The notes: generated from the sequence alone by a model not told the origin. 64,000 bases of DNA from Verrucomicrobiaceae bacterium (GCA_027484055.1 JAIXQH010000010.1:124001-188000), one strand, 5' to 3'. Counted from the first letter of the stretch, positions 8,751 through 17,951 are shown. Program-made: numbers and translations.

Positions 8751-11700
8751 TTACATGAGTTTGAGCAGCCCTAGCAAATCATCGCTATCCACTTGATCGC
8801 CCTTTTTCACGGAAATTTCGACGACGGTTCCATCGGCGCTGGCGGACACGGTGGTGAGCATTTTCATGGCTTCTAGCACGATGAGTTTGTCCCCCGCTTT
8901 CACCGGTTGTCCCGGGAGCACGGCCACTTCGGTGACCATGCCGGGCATCGGCGCGCAGATGTTGGTGGGATCGCTTGGGCGGCCTTTGGCGCGTGCAGTC
9001 GTGGAGGTTGCTTTGAGCGAGTTGTCGGTGACGATCGACTCGCGCGGCATTCCGTTGAGTTCGTAAAACAGAGCTCGCCGCCCTGCGCTGTCGGCCTCGC
9101 CGATTGAGATGAGCTTGATGATCAGCACCTTACCGGTGTCGATCTCGATCTCGATTTCCTCGCCGATTTGCAAGCCGTAGAAAAACGCGGGCGTCGGCAG
9201 GCCGCTGAGGTCGTCGTATTTTGCGCGAAAGGCGGTGAAATCTGCAAACACCTGCGGATACATCAAGTGCGAGTAGAGATCGTCATCCGTGGCGGGGCGG
9301 CCGAGTTTCGTGCTCAGTTCGCCGCGTGTGATTTCGAGATCGATCGGGGCCGCCAGCTCGCCGGGGCGCTTGGACGTAGGTTGGCGATTGCCGAGCACCA
9401 CGCGCTGCACGTCAACGGGCCAGCCGCCGTCTGGCTGGCCGAGTCCGCCGGCGAGCATGTCGATGACGCTCTCGGGGAAGTCGATGGAGCCGGGCTTCAG
9501 CGTGGGCACGTCTGCGGCTTTGATGTTACGAGTGACGAGGAACATGCACATGTCGCCCACGACTTTCGATGATGGGGTAACTTTGACGATGTCGCCGAAG
9601 AGCTGGTTCACCTCGGCATAAGTCCGGGCGATTTCGCGCCAGCGGTGACCGAGGCCCATCGAGTTTGCCTGCTCGCGGAGGTTGGTGTATTGGCCGCCGG
9701 GCATTTCGTGTTCGTAGACTTCCGCCGTGCCGGAGCGTGGTGCGGAGTCGAAGGGTTGGTAGAAGCTGAGCACCGTTTCCCAGTAGTCGGAAAACTCGTT
9801 GAGCGAGTTGAAATCCAGCCCGGGATCACGCTCGGTATTGGCAAGCGCGGCGGCCACCGAGTTGAGATTGGGCTGCGAGGTGGAGCCAGACATCGAGGAA
9901 ATGGCGAGGTCCACGATGTCCGCGCCTGCCTTGGAGGCGGCGAGGATGGAAGCGGAGTTGATGCCCGAGGTGTCGTGCGTGTGAAAATGGACGGGTATGC
10001 CGATTTCATCCTTGAGCGCACTGATGAGTTTCCATGCGGCGTGGGGTTTGCAAAGGCCAGCCATGTCCTTGATGCAGAGCATGTGAGCACCCATACGCTC
10101 CACTTCCTTGGCCTTCTCGACGTAGTATTTTAGTGAGTATTTATCCCGCCGTGAGTCGGTGATGTCGCCGGTGTAGCAGATGGCCGCTTCGCAGACGGCC
10201 TTGCCGTGGTCGCGCACGGCCTCCATGGCCACTTTCATGTTCGGTAGATAGTTGAGCGAGTCGAAGATCCGGAAAATATCCATGCCGGAGTCCGCCGCGT
10301 GCTTGACGAATCCCGCCACCACGTTGTCTGGGTAGTTCGAGTAGCCGACTGCATTTGATCCGCGGAAGAGCATTTGGAAGCAGATGTTCGGCACCTTTTC
10401 GCGCAGGCGGCGCAGGCGATCCCACGGGCACTCACTGAGGAAGCGCATGGCGGTGTCGAAGGTGGCACCGCCCCACATTTCTAGGGAAAATAGCTCAGGG
10501 GTGCGGTGGGAAATCGCCTCGGCGACGCGCAGCATGTCGAAGGTGCGCATCCGGGTGGCGATGAGGGATTGATGCGCGTCTCGGAAGGTGGTGTCGGTGA
10601 TGAGTAGGCGCTTTTCCGCGAGGATCCACTCGGCGAATTTCTCGGGTCCAAGCTCCAGCAGCACATCCCGGCTGCCGCGCGGCACGACGGCCTTGTGCTT
10701 GATGATCAATGAGTCCGGCACCACCGTACGGAGCAGTGGCTTGGTCGGCTTCCAGCCCTTGGTGGTCGGATTCCCATTCAGCGTGATGTCGGAAAGGTAG
10801 GAAAGCGTACGAGTGGCGCGGTCTCGGCGGCGTTTGAAATGGAACAGCTCCGTCTTCGTGTCGATCAACTTGGTGTGCGCTTGGCCGCTGCGGAAGGTCT
10901 CGTCGGCGATGACGTTTTCGAGAAACGGGATGTTCGTCTTCACCCCACGGATGCGGAACTCGCGAAGGGCTCGGTCCATCCGTTGGCAGGCCATCGGGAA
11001 GTCCCGACCCATGGCGGTGACTTTCACCAACATCGAGTCATAATACGGCGTCACCACCGAGCCGGCATCGCCCGAGGCGGCGTCCAAGCGAATGCCGAAG
11101 CCAGCGGCCGAGCGGTAATTGAGAATGCGCCCATAGTCGGGAGAGAAATTTTTCTCTGGATCTTCCGTGGTCACGCGGCACTGGATCGCGAAGCCATTGC
11201 ACGGCATTTCCTCTTGCGGTGGGATGGCGATTTCTGGGCTAAATAAGGAATGCCCGGCGGCCACGAGGATCTGCGAGCGGACAAGGTCGATGCCGGTCAC
11301 GCACTCGGTCACCGTGTGCTCGACCTGGATGCGTGGATTCATCTCGATGAAAAACCAGTCATTCTGGTCCATGTCGTAGAGGAACTCCACGGTACCAGCG
11401 TTGTCGTAACCGATGCCCTTGGCGAGTGAGACGGCGGCGTCGCAGAGTTCCTTGCGGACCTTGGGGTCGAGGTGCATGGCTGGCGCGACTTCGACGACTT
11501 TTTGATAACGCCGCTGCACCGAGCAATCCCGCTCGTAAAGGTGGACGACGTTTCCGTGTTGATCGCCGAGGATCTGCACCTCGATGTGCTTGGCGCGGGT
11601 GATGTAGCGTTCGAGGAAAACGGCCGCATTTCCGAAGGCGTTGAGCGCTTCGTTCTGTGCCTCTGCCAGCAGACCAGCGAGTAGTCCGGCATTTTCCACC

Positions 11701-12230
11701 ACCCGCATGCCGCGACCGCCGCCGCCGAAGGCTGCTTTGATGATGAGGGGGAATCCGATGTCTTGGGCGACTCGGAGCGCTTGTTCGGGATCGGTGATGG
11801 GCTCTTCCGTGCCGGGAAGGGTGGGGACCTTGTAGCTGTGGGCGAGTGCCCGAGCGGCGGTTTTATCCCCCATGTTTTCGAGTAAATCGGGTGACGGGCC
11901 GATGAAAATGATATCTTCCCGCGCGCAGGCCCGGGCGAATGCGGCATTTTCCGAGAGAAATCCGTAGCCGGGGTGAATCATCGTCACGCCCTTTTGCTTC
12001 GCTAGGGTGACGATGCCTTCCACGTCTAAATACGCGCCGACTGGCCCTTTGGAAGCGTCCAGTTGGTAAGCCTCGTCCGCCTTGAAGCGGTGGATGGAAA
12101 AACGATCTTCTTCGGCGAAAATGGAAACGGTCCGGAGGCCTAACTCATTGGCCGCGCGGAAGATCCGGATGGCGATTTCCCCGCGATTGGCGGCCATTAA
12201 CTTTCCTGGACGTGTTAAATTCTCGGGCAT
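8751..12230 (-). CDS. pyc: Pyruvate carboxylase
   Basis: Biotin enzyme that carboxylates pyruvate to oxaloacetate with ATP and bicarbonate, refilling the TCA cycle and feeding gluconeogenesis. At 1159 residues it is the single-chain alpha4 form: N-terminal biotin carboxylase (about 1-450; GGGGRGMRVV ATP loop, EMNPRIQVEHTVTE), central carboxyltransferase HMGL-like barrel (DTTFRDAHQSL through FHTHDTSG), an allosteric/PYC_OADA segment, and a C-terminal biotinyl domain with LEAMKM (biotinylated Lys about 1123). The open frame extends upstream to 12413, but the ATG at 12230 begins the conserved N-terminus and avoids overlap with the upstream gene. It follows the DUF6172 gene by 58 bases. Confidence 0.95.
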   Translation of the reverse strand: MPENLTRPGKLMAANRGEIAIRIFRAANELGLRTVSIFAEEDRFSIHRFKADEAYQLDASKGPVGAYLDVEGIVTLAKQKGVTMIHPGYGFLSENAAFARACAREDIIFIGPSPDLLENMGDKTAARALAHSYKVPTLPGTEEPITDPEQALRVAQDIGFPLIIKAAFGGGGRGMRVVENAGLLAGLLAEAQNEALNAFGNAAVFLERYITRAKHIEVQILGDQHGNVVHLYERDCSVQRRYQKVVEVAPAMHLDPKVRKELCDAAVSLAKGIGYDNAGTVEFLYDMDQNDWFFIEMNPRIQVEHTVTECVTGIDLVRSQILVAAGHSLFSPEIAIPPQEEMPCNGFAIQCRVTTEDPEKNFSPDYGRILNYRSAAGFGIRLDAASGDAGSVVTPYYDSMLVKVTAMGRDFPMACQRMDRALREFRIRGVKTNIPFLENVIADETFRSGQAHTKLIDTKTELFHFKRRRDRATRTLSYLSDITLNGNPTTKGWKPTKPLLRTVVPDSLIIKHKAVVPRGSRDVLLELGPEKFAEWILAEKRLLITDTTFRDAHQSLIATRMRTFDMLRVAEAISHRTPELFSLEMWGGATFDTAMRFLSECPWDRLRRLREKVPNICFQMLFRGSNAVGYSNYPDNVVAGFVKHAADSGMDIFRIFDSLNYLPNMKVAMEAVRDHGKAVCEAAICYTGDITDSRRDKYSLKYYVEKAKEVERMGAHMLCIKDMAGLCKPHAAWKLISALKDEIGIPVHFHTHDTSGINSASILAASKAGADIVDLAISSMSGSTSQPNLNSVAAALANTERDPGLDFNSLNEFSDYWETVLSFYQPFDSAPRSGTAEVYEHEMPGGQYTNLREQANSMGLGHRWREIARTYAEVNQLFGDIVKVTPSSKVVGDMCMFLVTRNIKAADVPTLKPGSIDFPESVIDMLAGGLGQPDGGWPVDVQRVVLGNRQPTSKRPGELAAPIDLEITRGELSTKLGRPATDDDLYSHLMYPQVFADFTAFRAKYDDLSGLPTPAFFYGLQIGEEIEIEIDTGKVLIIKLISIGEADSAGRRALFYELNGMPRESIVTDNSLKATSTTARAKGRPSDPTNICAPMPGMVTEVAVLPGQPVKAGDKLIVLEAMKMLTTVSASADGTVVEISVKKGDQVDSDDLLGLLKLM

Positions 12231-12288
12231 TACGTTGAGAATCTTAGGGGCTAACGGCACGCCCGTGAAGCTGAAATCTAGAGAGATT

Positions 12289-12594
12289 TCACACAGAATC
12301 CGATTTTGGCGATTTACTCGTCCGGTGGCCTGGCGTGGCGAGGATCTCGATGTAAACCGTGGCGGAGCCGCTGGCTGCTGCGGTGTCGATGGCGCTGCCG
12401 AGTTCTTCGACATGCTTCGTCTCTGGGGCGGCCTCGCCAGCGCCTATTTTGCAGGCGAAGTCCCAGAAATCCACGCCTTCGGGTAAGGTTTTTTTCCGCT
12501 CGCGTTTGATGTATTTCCGGACGTCGTTCTTGATTTGTTCTAGAACGCGAGCGGGTGCATGATTGGGAGCGGTGAGTGGGAAATTCTTTTTCAT
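12289..12594 (-). CDS. DUF6172 family protein
   Basis: A 101-residue basic protein with no signal or membrane segment. It resembles the DUF6172 family: an N-terminal MKKNFPLTAPNHAPARVLEQ followed by IKNDVRKYIKRERKKTLPEG and VDFWDFACKIG, and a C-terminal strand with TVYIEILA. The family has no known function; the regular, charged N-terminal helix suggests a nucleic-acid or protein-binding role, which is inference only. It lies immediately upstream of pyc on the same strand and is probably co-transcribed with it, while the carbonic anhydrase gene is divergent at 12660. Confidence 0.75.
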   Translation of the reverse strand: MKKNFPLTAPNHAPARVLEQIKNDVRKYIKRERKKTLPEGVDFWDFACKIGAGEAAPETKHVEELGSAIDTAAASGSATVYIEILATPGHRTSKSPKSDSV

Positions 12595-12659
12595 AGGCGT
12601 GTGTGTCGGGGGGAGGGGGATTTGTCTAGAAGAAGTGTTGGTTTCTTATAACTTGGGGC

Positions 12660-13172
12660 ATGGCCATTGAGACTATTGCCGGATTTAGCCCTTCCATCCA
12701 CCCAAGTGCCTTCGTCGCGGCGAGTGCGGATGTGATCGGGCGAGTGACTTTGCACGAGGAATCGAGTGTCTGGTATCAGGCGACGCTGCGGGGGGATATC
12801 AACGAAATCGTCATCGGCCCACGGTCGAATGTGCAGGACCATGTGGTGATTCATTTGTCGGACGATCATGGATGCTACCTTGGGGAGTTGGTGACAGTCG
12901 GGCACTCGGCGATTCTTCACGCTTGCACGGTCAAGGATGAGGTGCTCGTCGGGATGGGGGCGATCGTGCTGGACGGCGCGGTGATCGGGGAGCGATCTAT
13001 CATCGGCGCAGGGGCCTTGGTGACGGGTGGGACGGTGATCCCGCCGGGCTCCTTGGTGCTCGGTTCGCCAGGGAAAGTGGTGCGCACGCTTTCGTTGGAG
13101 GAGCAGTCGAAGGTCAAGAATTGGGCCTTGAAGTATGTGGCCGGCTCGCGGGTCTATCTGGCGCGAGATTGA
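12660..13172 (+). CDS. Gamma-class carbonic anhydrase-like protein
   Basis: A 170-residue left-handed beta-helix protein of the gamma-carbonic anhydrase (YrdA/CaiE-like) family. The hexapeptide-repeat pattern runs over nearly the whole chain. The three zinc-ligand histidines expected of the family are visible as H65 (VVIHLS), H82 and H87 (VGHSAILHAC). Members form trimers with metal at subunit interfaces; some hydrate CO2 and others are only structural or acyltransferase-like, so activity is not proven. Its position divergent to the pyc operon is suggestive, since pyruvate carboxylase consumes bicarbonate. Confidence 0.85.
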   Translation: MAIETIAGFSPSIHPSAFVAASADVIGRVTLHEESSVWYQATLRGDINEIVIGPRSNVQDHVVIHLSDDHGCYLGELVTVGHSAILHACTVKDEVLVGMGAIVLDGAVIGERSIIGAGALVTGGTVIPPGSLVLGSPGKVVRTLSLEEQSKVKNWALKYVAGSRVYLARD

Positions 13173-13175
13173 AGT

Positions 13176-13958
13176 TTAGAGAAATGGATTTCCCACTCGC
13201 TCTTCACCCAGCGTGGTGGCGGGGCCATGGCCTGGGAGTAGGATGGTCGAATCGGGTAAGGGGCCCAGCGCGTTGTGAAGACAGCTCAGGGCGTGCTGGT
13301 AAAGTGCGGGAGTCGGGCAGCCGCCGATGGAGCCTGCGAAGAGCGCGTCACCGGTGACGAGGATGGGCACGCCGAGTCCTTCGACATGGTAGCCGAGGCT
13401 GGGGGTGGCATGACCGGATAGGTCGCAAGCTCGCAGGGTCAGGGGGCCGCACTGGATGGCGTCACCGGGGAAAATCGGCCGACAGTGCTCGATGGCTGGA
13501 GCATGGATGATAATGTTTTTCGCGAGGAATGAAGCATTTCCACCGATGTGGTCGTGGTGCCCGTGGGTGATGAAAATCCGGTTGAGCTGGCGAACCCCGA
13601 CTGCGGCGAGAGCGACGGCGCATGAATCTGGTTGCTTGCCGGTGTCGAAGAGGACCGCGATGTCCGGGGTCCAGATCAGCCAGGCATTCACTCGATCCGG
13701 ACCAGATGGTAAATCCAGCCGGTGGATCTGCGAGTGGTGGAGTGGCTTAGGCTGGTAGCTGGCGAGGTCGAGCAGGGCCTGAGGATTTAAGCGAAGGAGA
13801 GTGGCGAGCTGACGGGCAACCGAGGCGGAGAAATCGCCCTTAATGAACGCAAGTATTTCATTTTCAGACAGTCCTGTGCGCTTGCCGGCCTCGCTCGCGG
13901 AGAGTCCATAGCCTCTGAGTGCCTTGCGAGTGACATAGGAGAAGTCGTCTTCGAGCAT
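13176..13958 (-). CDS. Metallo-beta-lactamase-fold hydrolase with N-terminal helix-turn-helix
   Basis: A 260-residue protein from the ATG at 13958. Residues about 8-60 form a helix-turn-helix-like region (LSASEAGKRTGLSENEILAF). The rest is a metallo-beta-lactamase fold with the metal motif THGHHDH (H132, H134, D136, H137), then SGHATPSLGYH, VTGDALFAGSIGG and the late LLPGHGPAT. Such folds include glyoxalase II-like thioesterases and ribonucleases; the substrate is not evident. The frame is open further upstream to 14009, overlapping the previous gene, so the ATG just after that gene's stop was preferred. It is the third gene of the tatC transcript and ends 4 bases from the convergent carbonic anhydrase gene. 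Confidence 0.75.
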   Translation of the reverse strand: MLEDDFSYVTRKALRGYGLSASEAGKRTGLSENEILAFIKGDFSASVARQLATLLRLNPQALLDLASYQPKPLHHSQIHRLDLPSGPDRVNAWLIWTPDIAVLFDTGKQPDSCAVALAAVGVRQLNRIFITHGHHDHIGGNASFLAKNIIIHAPAIEHCRPIFPGDAIQCGPLTLRACDLSGHATPSLGYHVEGLGVPILVTGDALFAGSIGGCPTPALYQHALSCLHNALGPLPDSTILLPGHGPATTLGEERVGNPFL

Positions 13959-13974
13959 GATGAAATGGGGGCAG

Positions 13975-14823
13975 TTAGGCAGAATTACGGGCCTTCGCAC
14001 GGACTCCAAGAAAAGTGATCAGCCCTGCGAATGCCAAAAAAACCACGGCGGCGATGCCAAGCGTGGTGAAGAGGCGGCCACTCGCGGAGTCCACTTGTGA
14101 GCGGCTTATGAGGTCCACGGGGACTTGGCCGGGTTTGCGGGTGAGGTGGAGTTTGCCGCCGGTGAGGGTGATTTCGGTGAGTTTCGCCATGGCCGGACCA
14201 ATGACTGGATCGGTGAGGTAGCGCTCGGTGATTCGGTAGGGCGACATTTGATCGATGAACTCGGGAGCGACGCGCTTGCCGGGGACGTCGATGCGGTCGA
14301 TTTTGAGGACGATTTCATGTTTCAAGAGGGTGGGTCGCACGGTCATGGTGCCGTTGAGGAAGCGTGAGTCCGAGGCGATCCAGCCCTGTTCCCCGGTCTG
14401 GGTAAAGCGGGGCTTGCCGTTGAGGGGGAATGAAATGGCGAGCTGCATGGTCTCGGCATCCACGCTGGTGACACGGAGGGTGCCGCGGAGTTCCTTGAAG
14501 GCGTCGTAGGTGGCGATTGCGAGGTTCAGGTCTTCAAGGGAGAGTTCGAGTGAGGCTTCGCCTTCACCGGCGAGTGCTTGGCGGAAGGTTTCAACTCGCT
14601 GGGCGAGGTCGAGCAGCTTCGGTTCCTGATGTTCGAGTGATGAAATCTCAATCGGAAGCGGGGCGACATCGGTGAATTTTGCGATTTCATTGAACTGTCG
14701 GAACAGCGTCACGACGGAGAATCCGATGAGGAATACCATCACGGCGAGGGCCGCGATGAGGATCGCACATCCGGCAAATGGCGAGCGGGTGCTGGGGTCT
14801 CTTGCTGGCTTAGCGTCGGTCAT
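13975..14823 (-). CDS. Membrane-anchored protein of unknown function
   Basis: A 282-residue protein not assigned to a family. A hydrophobic segment at residues about 16-42 and a second one near the C-terminus (about 250-275) suggest two membrane passes with a large domain between them, probably outside the cytoplasm. The middle is rich in predicted beta strands (for example TLRVTSVDAETMQLAISFPL) and lacks cysteines or catalytic motifs. It starts 12 bases after the tatC stop and ends 16 bases before the metallo-hydrolase gene, so the three genes are likely co-transcribed. A role in the envelope is only inferred from topology. Confidence 0.65.
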   Translation of the reverse strand: MTDAKPARDPSTRSPFAGCAILIAALAVMVFLIGFSVVTLFRQFNEIAKFTDVAPLPIEISSLEHQEPKLLDLAQRVETFRQALAGEGEASLELSLEDLNLAIATYDAFKELRGTLRVTSVDAETMQLAISFPLNGKPRFTQTGEQGWIASDSRFLNGTMTVRPTLLKHEIVLKIDRIDVPGKRVAPEFIDQMSPYRITERYLTDPVIGPAMAKLTEITLTGGKLHLTRKPGQVPVDLISRSQVDSASGRLFTTLGIAAVVFLAFAGLITFLGVRAKARNSA

Positions 14824-14835
14824 TGGAGCGGGGAA

Positions 14836-16179
14836 TTAGAGATCGAGACGGTCTTGTCTTGGTTTTTCAGGCTCAGCTTCCGGCTCAATGTAAGGCAGGA
14901 TATCCGTCGAGTGTGGGTCCTTGGGAGGGTATTCGGAATCATGGTCGTCGTGCCAGCCGTCATCTCCAGATTCGTAAAAATGATGGTCCTCATCATGCCA
15001 ATGAGTCGCTTCATGTTCGTGATCGGCAACGGGTGAAGGTAATGGCGTGTTGAGGAGTAAGCGCTCCATGCGTTCACGAGCCTCTTGCTCTTCTTTGATT
15101 CGGTTCTTCTTGCGGTCGAAGTAGGCCAGCCAGATGCAGATTTCATAGAGGATGATCATGGGGGCGGCCATGAGGCACATCGTTAAAATGTCTGGTGTGG
15201 GCGTCAGCACCGCTGCCGCGACGAAGATGGCGACGATGGCGTAGGAGCGGGTTTTCGACATGGTTTCGTAACCCAGCAGCCCAAGTTTCACGAATACCAT
15301 CACCACCACTGGTAGCTCAAACGAGGCACCAAACAGCAAGGTGAACTGGGTGGCGAATGAGATATACTCACCGATGCGCCAGTCATTGGAAATGCCCATA
15401 TCTCCACTCCACTGATAGAAAAACAACAAGGTCTTCGGCAGTACCAAGAAGTAGGCAAAAGCGGTGCCCATGATGAATAAGCCGAAGCCCACCGCCATGG
15501 CCGGCCAGAGCACCTTTTTCTCATGGCTATGCATTCCGGGGAGGACAAATTGCAGGATGAAAAGCAAGAGCAGGGGGAATGACACCACGATGCCGGCCAC
15601 AAAGGACAGCTTCATCGAGAGCATGAAGCCCTCAGTCGGCTTCAAGGCGGACATCATTTTGAGATTTCCTTGCGCGTCGCTATCCGTATTCGGCTTGGTG
15701 CGGAGGAGTGCTTTGACTTGGCGTTTGAACTCGTCGCTTTCCGGCAGGGAATTGACGAATGCCTCGCGCTTGTCTTCGGCCAGTGCCATGGCCGCGCGCA
15801 GTAGGCTCACCGACTTCGCATGGAAGGCGATTTCTGGTTTTCCGAGCGATTCGTAAAAGAGCTCGCGTTGTTCTGGCGTGAGATTCATCGCCGCATGTTC
15901 GACCTTGCGGGTTTCTCCCCAAATTTCTGGAGACAGCTTGCGCGGCGCGTCGTCCGGTAAGGTGGATTTGAGCTGGGTGATCAGCACCTGGTCCACCGGA
16001 TGCCGGAAAAACTCCATGATCTTCTTATTAAACGCAAAGCAGGCGATCATCGCGATCACCAGTGTGAGCACCACGCGGGTGATCATCGTGCGCAAATCCT
16101 CAAGATGCTCTAAAAACGGTTTTTCGTGTTCCGGATGTGAGTGTTCCCGAAGCTGGATGACTTTTTTGAGCAGATACAT
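14836..16179 (-). CDS. tatC: Enlarged TatC, Sec-independent twin-arginine translocase subunit
   Basis: Polytopic receptor of the twin-arginine pathway, which exports folded cofactor-containing proteins; ActB and the 5'-nucleotidase in this window carry twin-arginine signals. The TatC core is clear: FLEHLEDLR at 22-30, six hydrophobic helices, and FGASFELPVVVM. The protein is 447 residues against about 250 for typical TatC. The excess is a polar, helical insertion at residues about 60-178 in the first periplasmic loop and a C-terminal tail of about 75 residues rich in His, Asp and Glu. Start at 16179 places the conserved N-terminus correctly; the frame opens further to 16338. tatA/tatB are not in the window. 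Confidence 0.9.
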   Translation of the reverse strand: MYLLKKVIQLREHSHPEHEKPFLEHLEDLRTMITRVVLTLVIAMIACFAFNKKIMEFFRHPVDQVLITQLKSTLPDDAPRKLSPEIWGETRKVEHAAMNLTPEQRELFYESLGKPEIAFHAKSVSLLRAAMALAEDKREAFVNSLPESDEFKRQVKALLRTKPNTDSDAQGNLKMMSALKPTEGFMLSMKLSFVAGIVVSFPLLLLFILQFVLPGMHSHEKKVLWPAMAVGFGLFIMGTAFAYFLVLPKTLLFFYQWSGDMGISNDWRIGEYISFATQFTLLFGASFELPVVVMVFVKLGLLGYETMSKTRSYAIVAIFVAAAVLTPTPDILTMCLMAAPMIILYEICIWLAYFDRKKNRIKEEQEARERMERLLLNTPLPSPVADHEHEATHWHDEDHHFYESGDDGWHDDHDSEYPPKDPHSTDILPYIEPEAEPEKPRQDRLDL

Positions 16180-16315
16180 TCGTGTGAGAGCGGGATTCAA
16201 GCCCCGGTCAACCCACACCGCAAGGGCAGATGTCTGAGGCTGTGGAAATCTGGCGTTGCGGCGCATGGTCAGGTGTTGCAACTTCGCGCGGCGACTTCGC
16301 CCACCTAATTCTCTC

Positions 16316-17533
16316 ATGTTCGATCCCGCATCCGTCATCCCTGAGTTCCCGATCCTCGACCAGTCGATCCAAGGCCGCCCCCTCGTCTATTTGGATAACG
16401 CTGCCACCACACAGAAGCCGATGGCGGTGCTGCTCAGCTCGCGCCATTACTATGAGTCGATCAACTCGAACATCCACCGTGGCACTCACCACTTGGCGCG
16501 GATGGCCACGGAGCAGTTTGAAAAAGCCCGCCAGACCATCGCGAATCACCTCGGTGCGGCCAGCTCAGATGAGGTCATTTTCACATCAGGCGCGACGGAT
16601 GGGATCAATCTTGTGGCAGAAATCCTCGGTCTCTCAGGGCGTATCCAACCGGGCGACGAAGTGCTCATTTCCACGCTTGAGCACCATTCCAACATCGTCC
16701 CCTGGCAACTGCTCTGTCAGCGCAGCGGTGCCACGCTCAAAGTCATCCCGTGTCATGAAGACGGCACGCTCGACCAGACGGCGTTCGTCGGGCTGCTCAG
16801 CTCGCGGACCAAGATTCTGGCCCTGACATGGATTTCCAACTCCTTCGGCACCATCAATCCAATCGCAGAAATGGCCACGGTGGCGAAAAATGCCGGGGCG
16901 CTCGTCCTCATCGACGCCGCCCAAGCTGCGGCTCACCTCCGGATCGACGTGCAGGCGCTGGACATCGATTTCCTCGTCTTTTCCGGCCACAAGGTTTATG
17001 CACCCACTGGCATTGGCGTGCTCTGGGGGAGGGCCGAAATTCTCAACGCACTGCCACCCTGGAAAGGCGGCGGCGAAATGATCAAAGAGGTCACCTTTGA
17101 AAAAACCACCTACAACGAGCTGCCCTTCAAATACGAAGCAGGCACGCCAAACATCGAGGGAGCCATTGCTCTCGGGGCGGCACTCGACTTCATCCACGAC
17201 CTCGGACTTAGCGGAATCCAGAAGCATGAGGAAAAACTCATCCGTTCCGCTGCTGATGCGCTTTCGGGGATTTCTGGGATTCACTTCTACGGCCCAAGTG
17301 ACCGGGCGGGTGCTCTGTCGTTCAATTTCGCAGGCATCCACCACTACGACCTCGGCACCCTCATGGACCAGATGGGCGTGGCCGTCCGCACGGGTCACCA
17401 CTGCTGCCAGCCGCTCATGGCCCGCTTCGGCATCACGGGCACGGTGCGAGCTTCATTCGCCCTGTATAACACCGAAAGCGACGTGCAAGCGCTAGCCGCC
17501 GCTACGGAAAAGGCCGTTTCCATGCTGCGGTGA
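16316..17533 (+). CDS. sufS: SufS-type cysteine desulfurase
   Basis: PLP enzyme that takes sulfur from cysteine as a persulfide for Fe-S cluster assembly. The 405-residue protein has the class V aminotransferase fold. The PLP lysine lies in SGHKVYAPTG (K226), and the persulfide cysteine is in the SufS-type motif TGHHCCQPL (C363/C364, with C364 at the usual position). The ATG at 16316 gives the standard N-terminus; the frame opens slightly further upstream. It is divergent from tatC. No other suf gene follows; a remnant toxin-antitoxin pair lies directly downstream on the other strand. Demand for Fe-S clusters is high in this region (ActB, complex I, NadA). Confidence 0.92.
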   Translation: MFDPASVIPEFPILDQSIQGRPLVYLDNAATTQKPMAVLLSSRHYYESINSNIHRGTHHLARMATEQFEKARQTIANHLGAASSDEVIFTSGATDGINLVAEILGLSGRIQPGDEVLISTLEHHSNIVPWQLLCQRSGATLKVIPCHEDGTLDQTAFVGLLSSRTKILALTWISNSFGTINPIAEMATVAKNAGALVLIDAAQAAAHLRIDVQALDIDFLVFSGHKVYAPTGIGVLWGRAEILNALPPWKGGGEMIKEVTFEKTTYNELPFKYEAGTPNIEGAIALGAALDFIHDLGLSGIQKHEEKLIRSAADALSGISGIHFYGPSDRAGALSFNFAGIHHYDLGTLMDQMGVAVRTGHHCCQPLMARFGITGTVRASFALYNTESDVQALAAATEKAVSMLR

Positions 17534-17541
17534 ATGTCGAA

Positions 17542-17748
17542 TCACGCGACTGGTCGTGAGAGATTGCTTCTCCGTCTGCCGCTGGCGTCGAAGTGGTGCC
17601 GTTCTGGATATTGGCGGGCATACGCGGCGGCCTCGGAGAATTCATTCCAAAAATCCTCCGCCAGTTGATCTGAAATCTTCGAGTAAAAGCTGAGAATCTC
17701 CCGGATCTCGTCCTGCACCCGGACATGATAGCGCAGCCCCCTGCTCAT
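17542..17748 (-). CDS. C-terminally truncated ParE/RelE-family toxin
   Basis: The 68-residue product matches the first two thirds of ParE-like toxins: YHVRVQDEIREILSFYSKIS, DQLAEDFWNEFSEAA and YPERHHFDASGRRRSNLSR. In full-length relatives (about 95-100 residues) this is followed by two more strands and the final helix with an FPYHxxF-type motif; here the frame ends after NLSRPVA. About 30 residues are therefore missing. The truncation point is 8 bases from the sufS stop, as if a deletion joined the two genes. The ATG overlaps the antitoxin stop by 4 bases, the usual coupled arrangement. The toxin is probably inactive. Confidence 0.65.
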   Translation of the reverse strand: MSRGLRYHVRVQDEIREILSFYSKISDQLAEDFWNEFSEAAAYARQYPERHHFDASGRRRSNLSRPVA

Positions 17749-17951
17749 CTTCCGACGGCTTGCCTGAGTTGCTCGTGAGTCAAGAGAGTGATGGAATCAG
17801 CGTCCATTTCGGCTTCCCGCCGCTCCAACTCCGCATCATCTGGCCCGAGCGGGCACCCGCGCAGTCCCGCCAGCAAATGAGCCGCAAGGCCGGCTTGGTC
17901 TTCAAGGGTGAGCTGATCGGCGACTTGAATCGCTTCAACAAGTGTCTTCAT
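17745..17951 (-). CDS. Addiction module component family antitoxin
   Basis: A 68-residue acidic protein resembling the 'putative addiction module component' family that is regularly paired with ParE/RelE toxins: LVEAIQVADQLTLEDQAGL, then LLAGLRG, and a charged C-terminus with DDAELERREAEMD. The frame is open upstream, but the ATG at 17951 begins the conserved part. The stop overlaps the toxin start (ATGA), giving antitoxin-first order on the minus strand. If the toxin is inactive as its truncation suggests, this antitoxin may be a relic still under weak selection. Confidence 0.65.
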   Translation of the reverse strand: MKTLVEAIQVADQLTLEDQAGLAAHLLAGLRGCPLGPDDAELERREAEMDADSITLLTHEQLRQAVGR

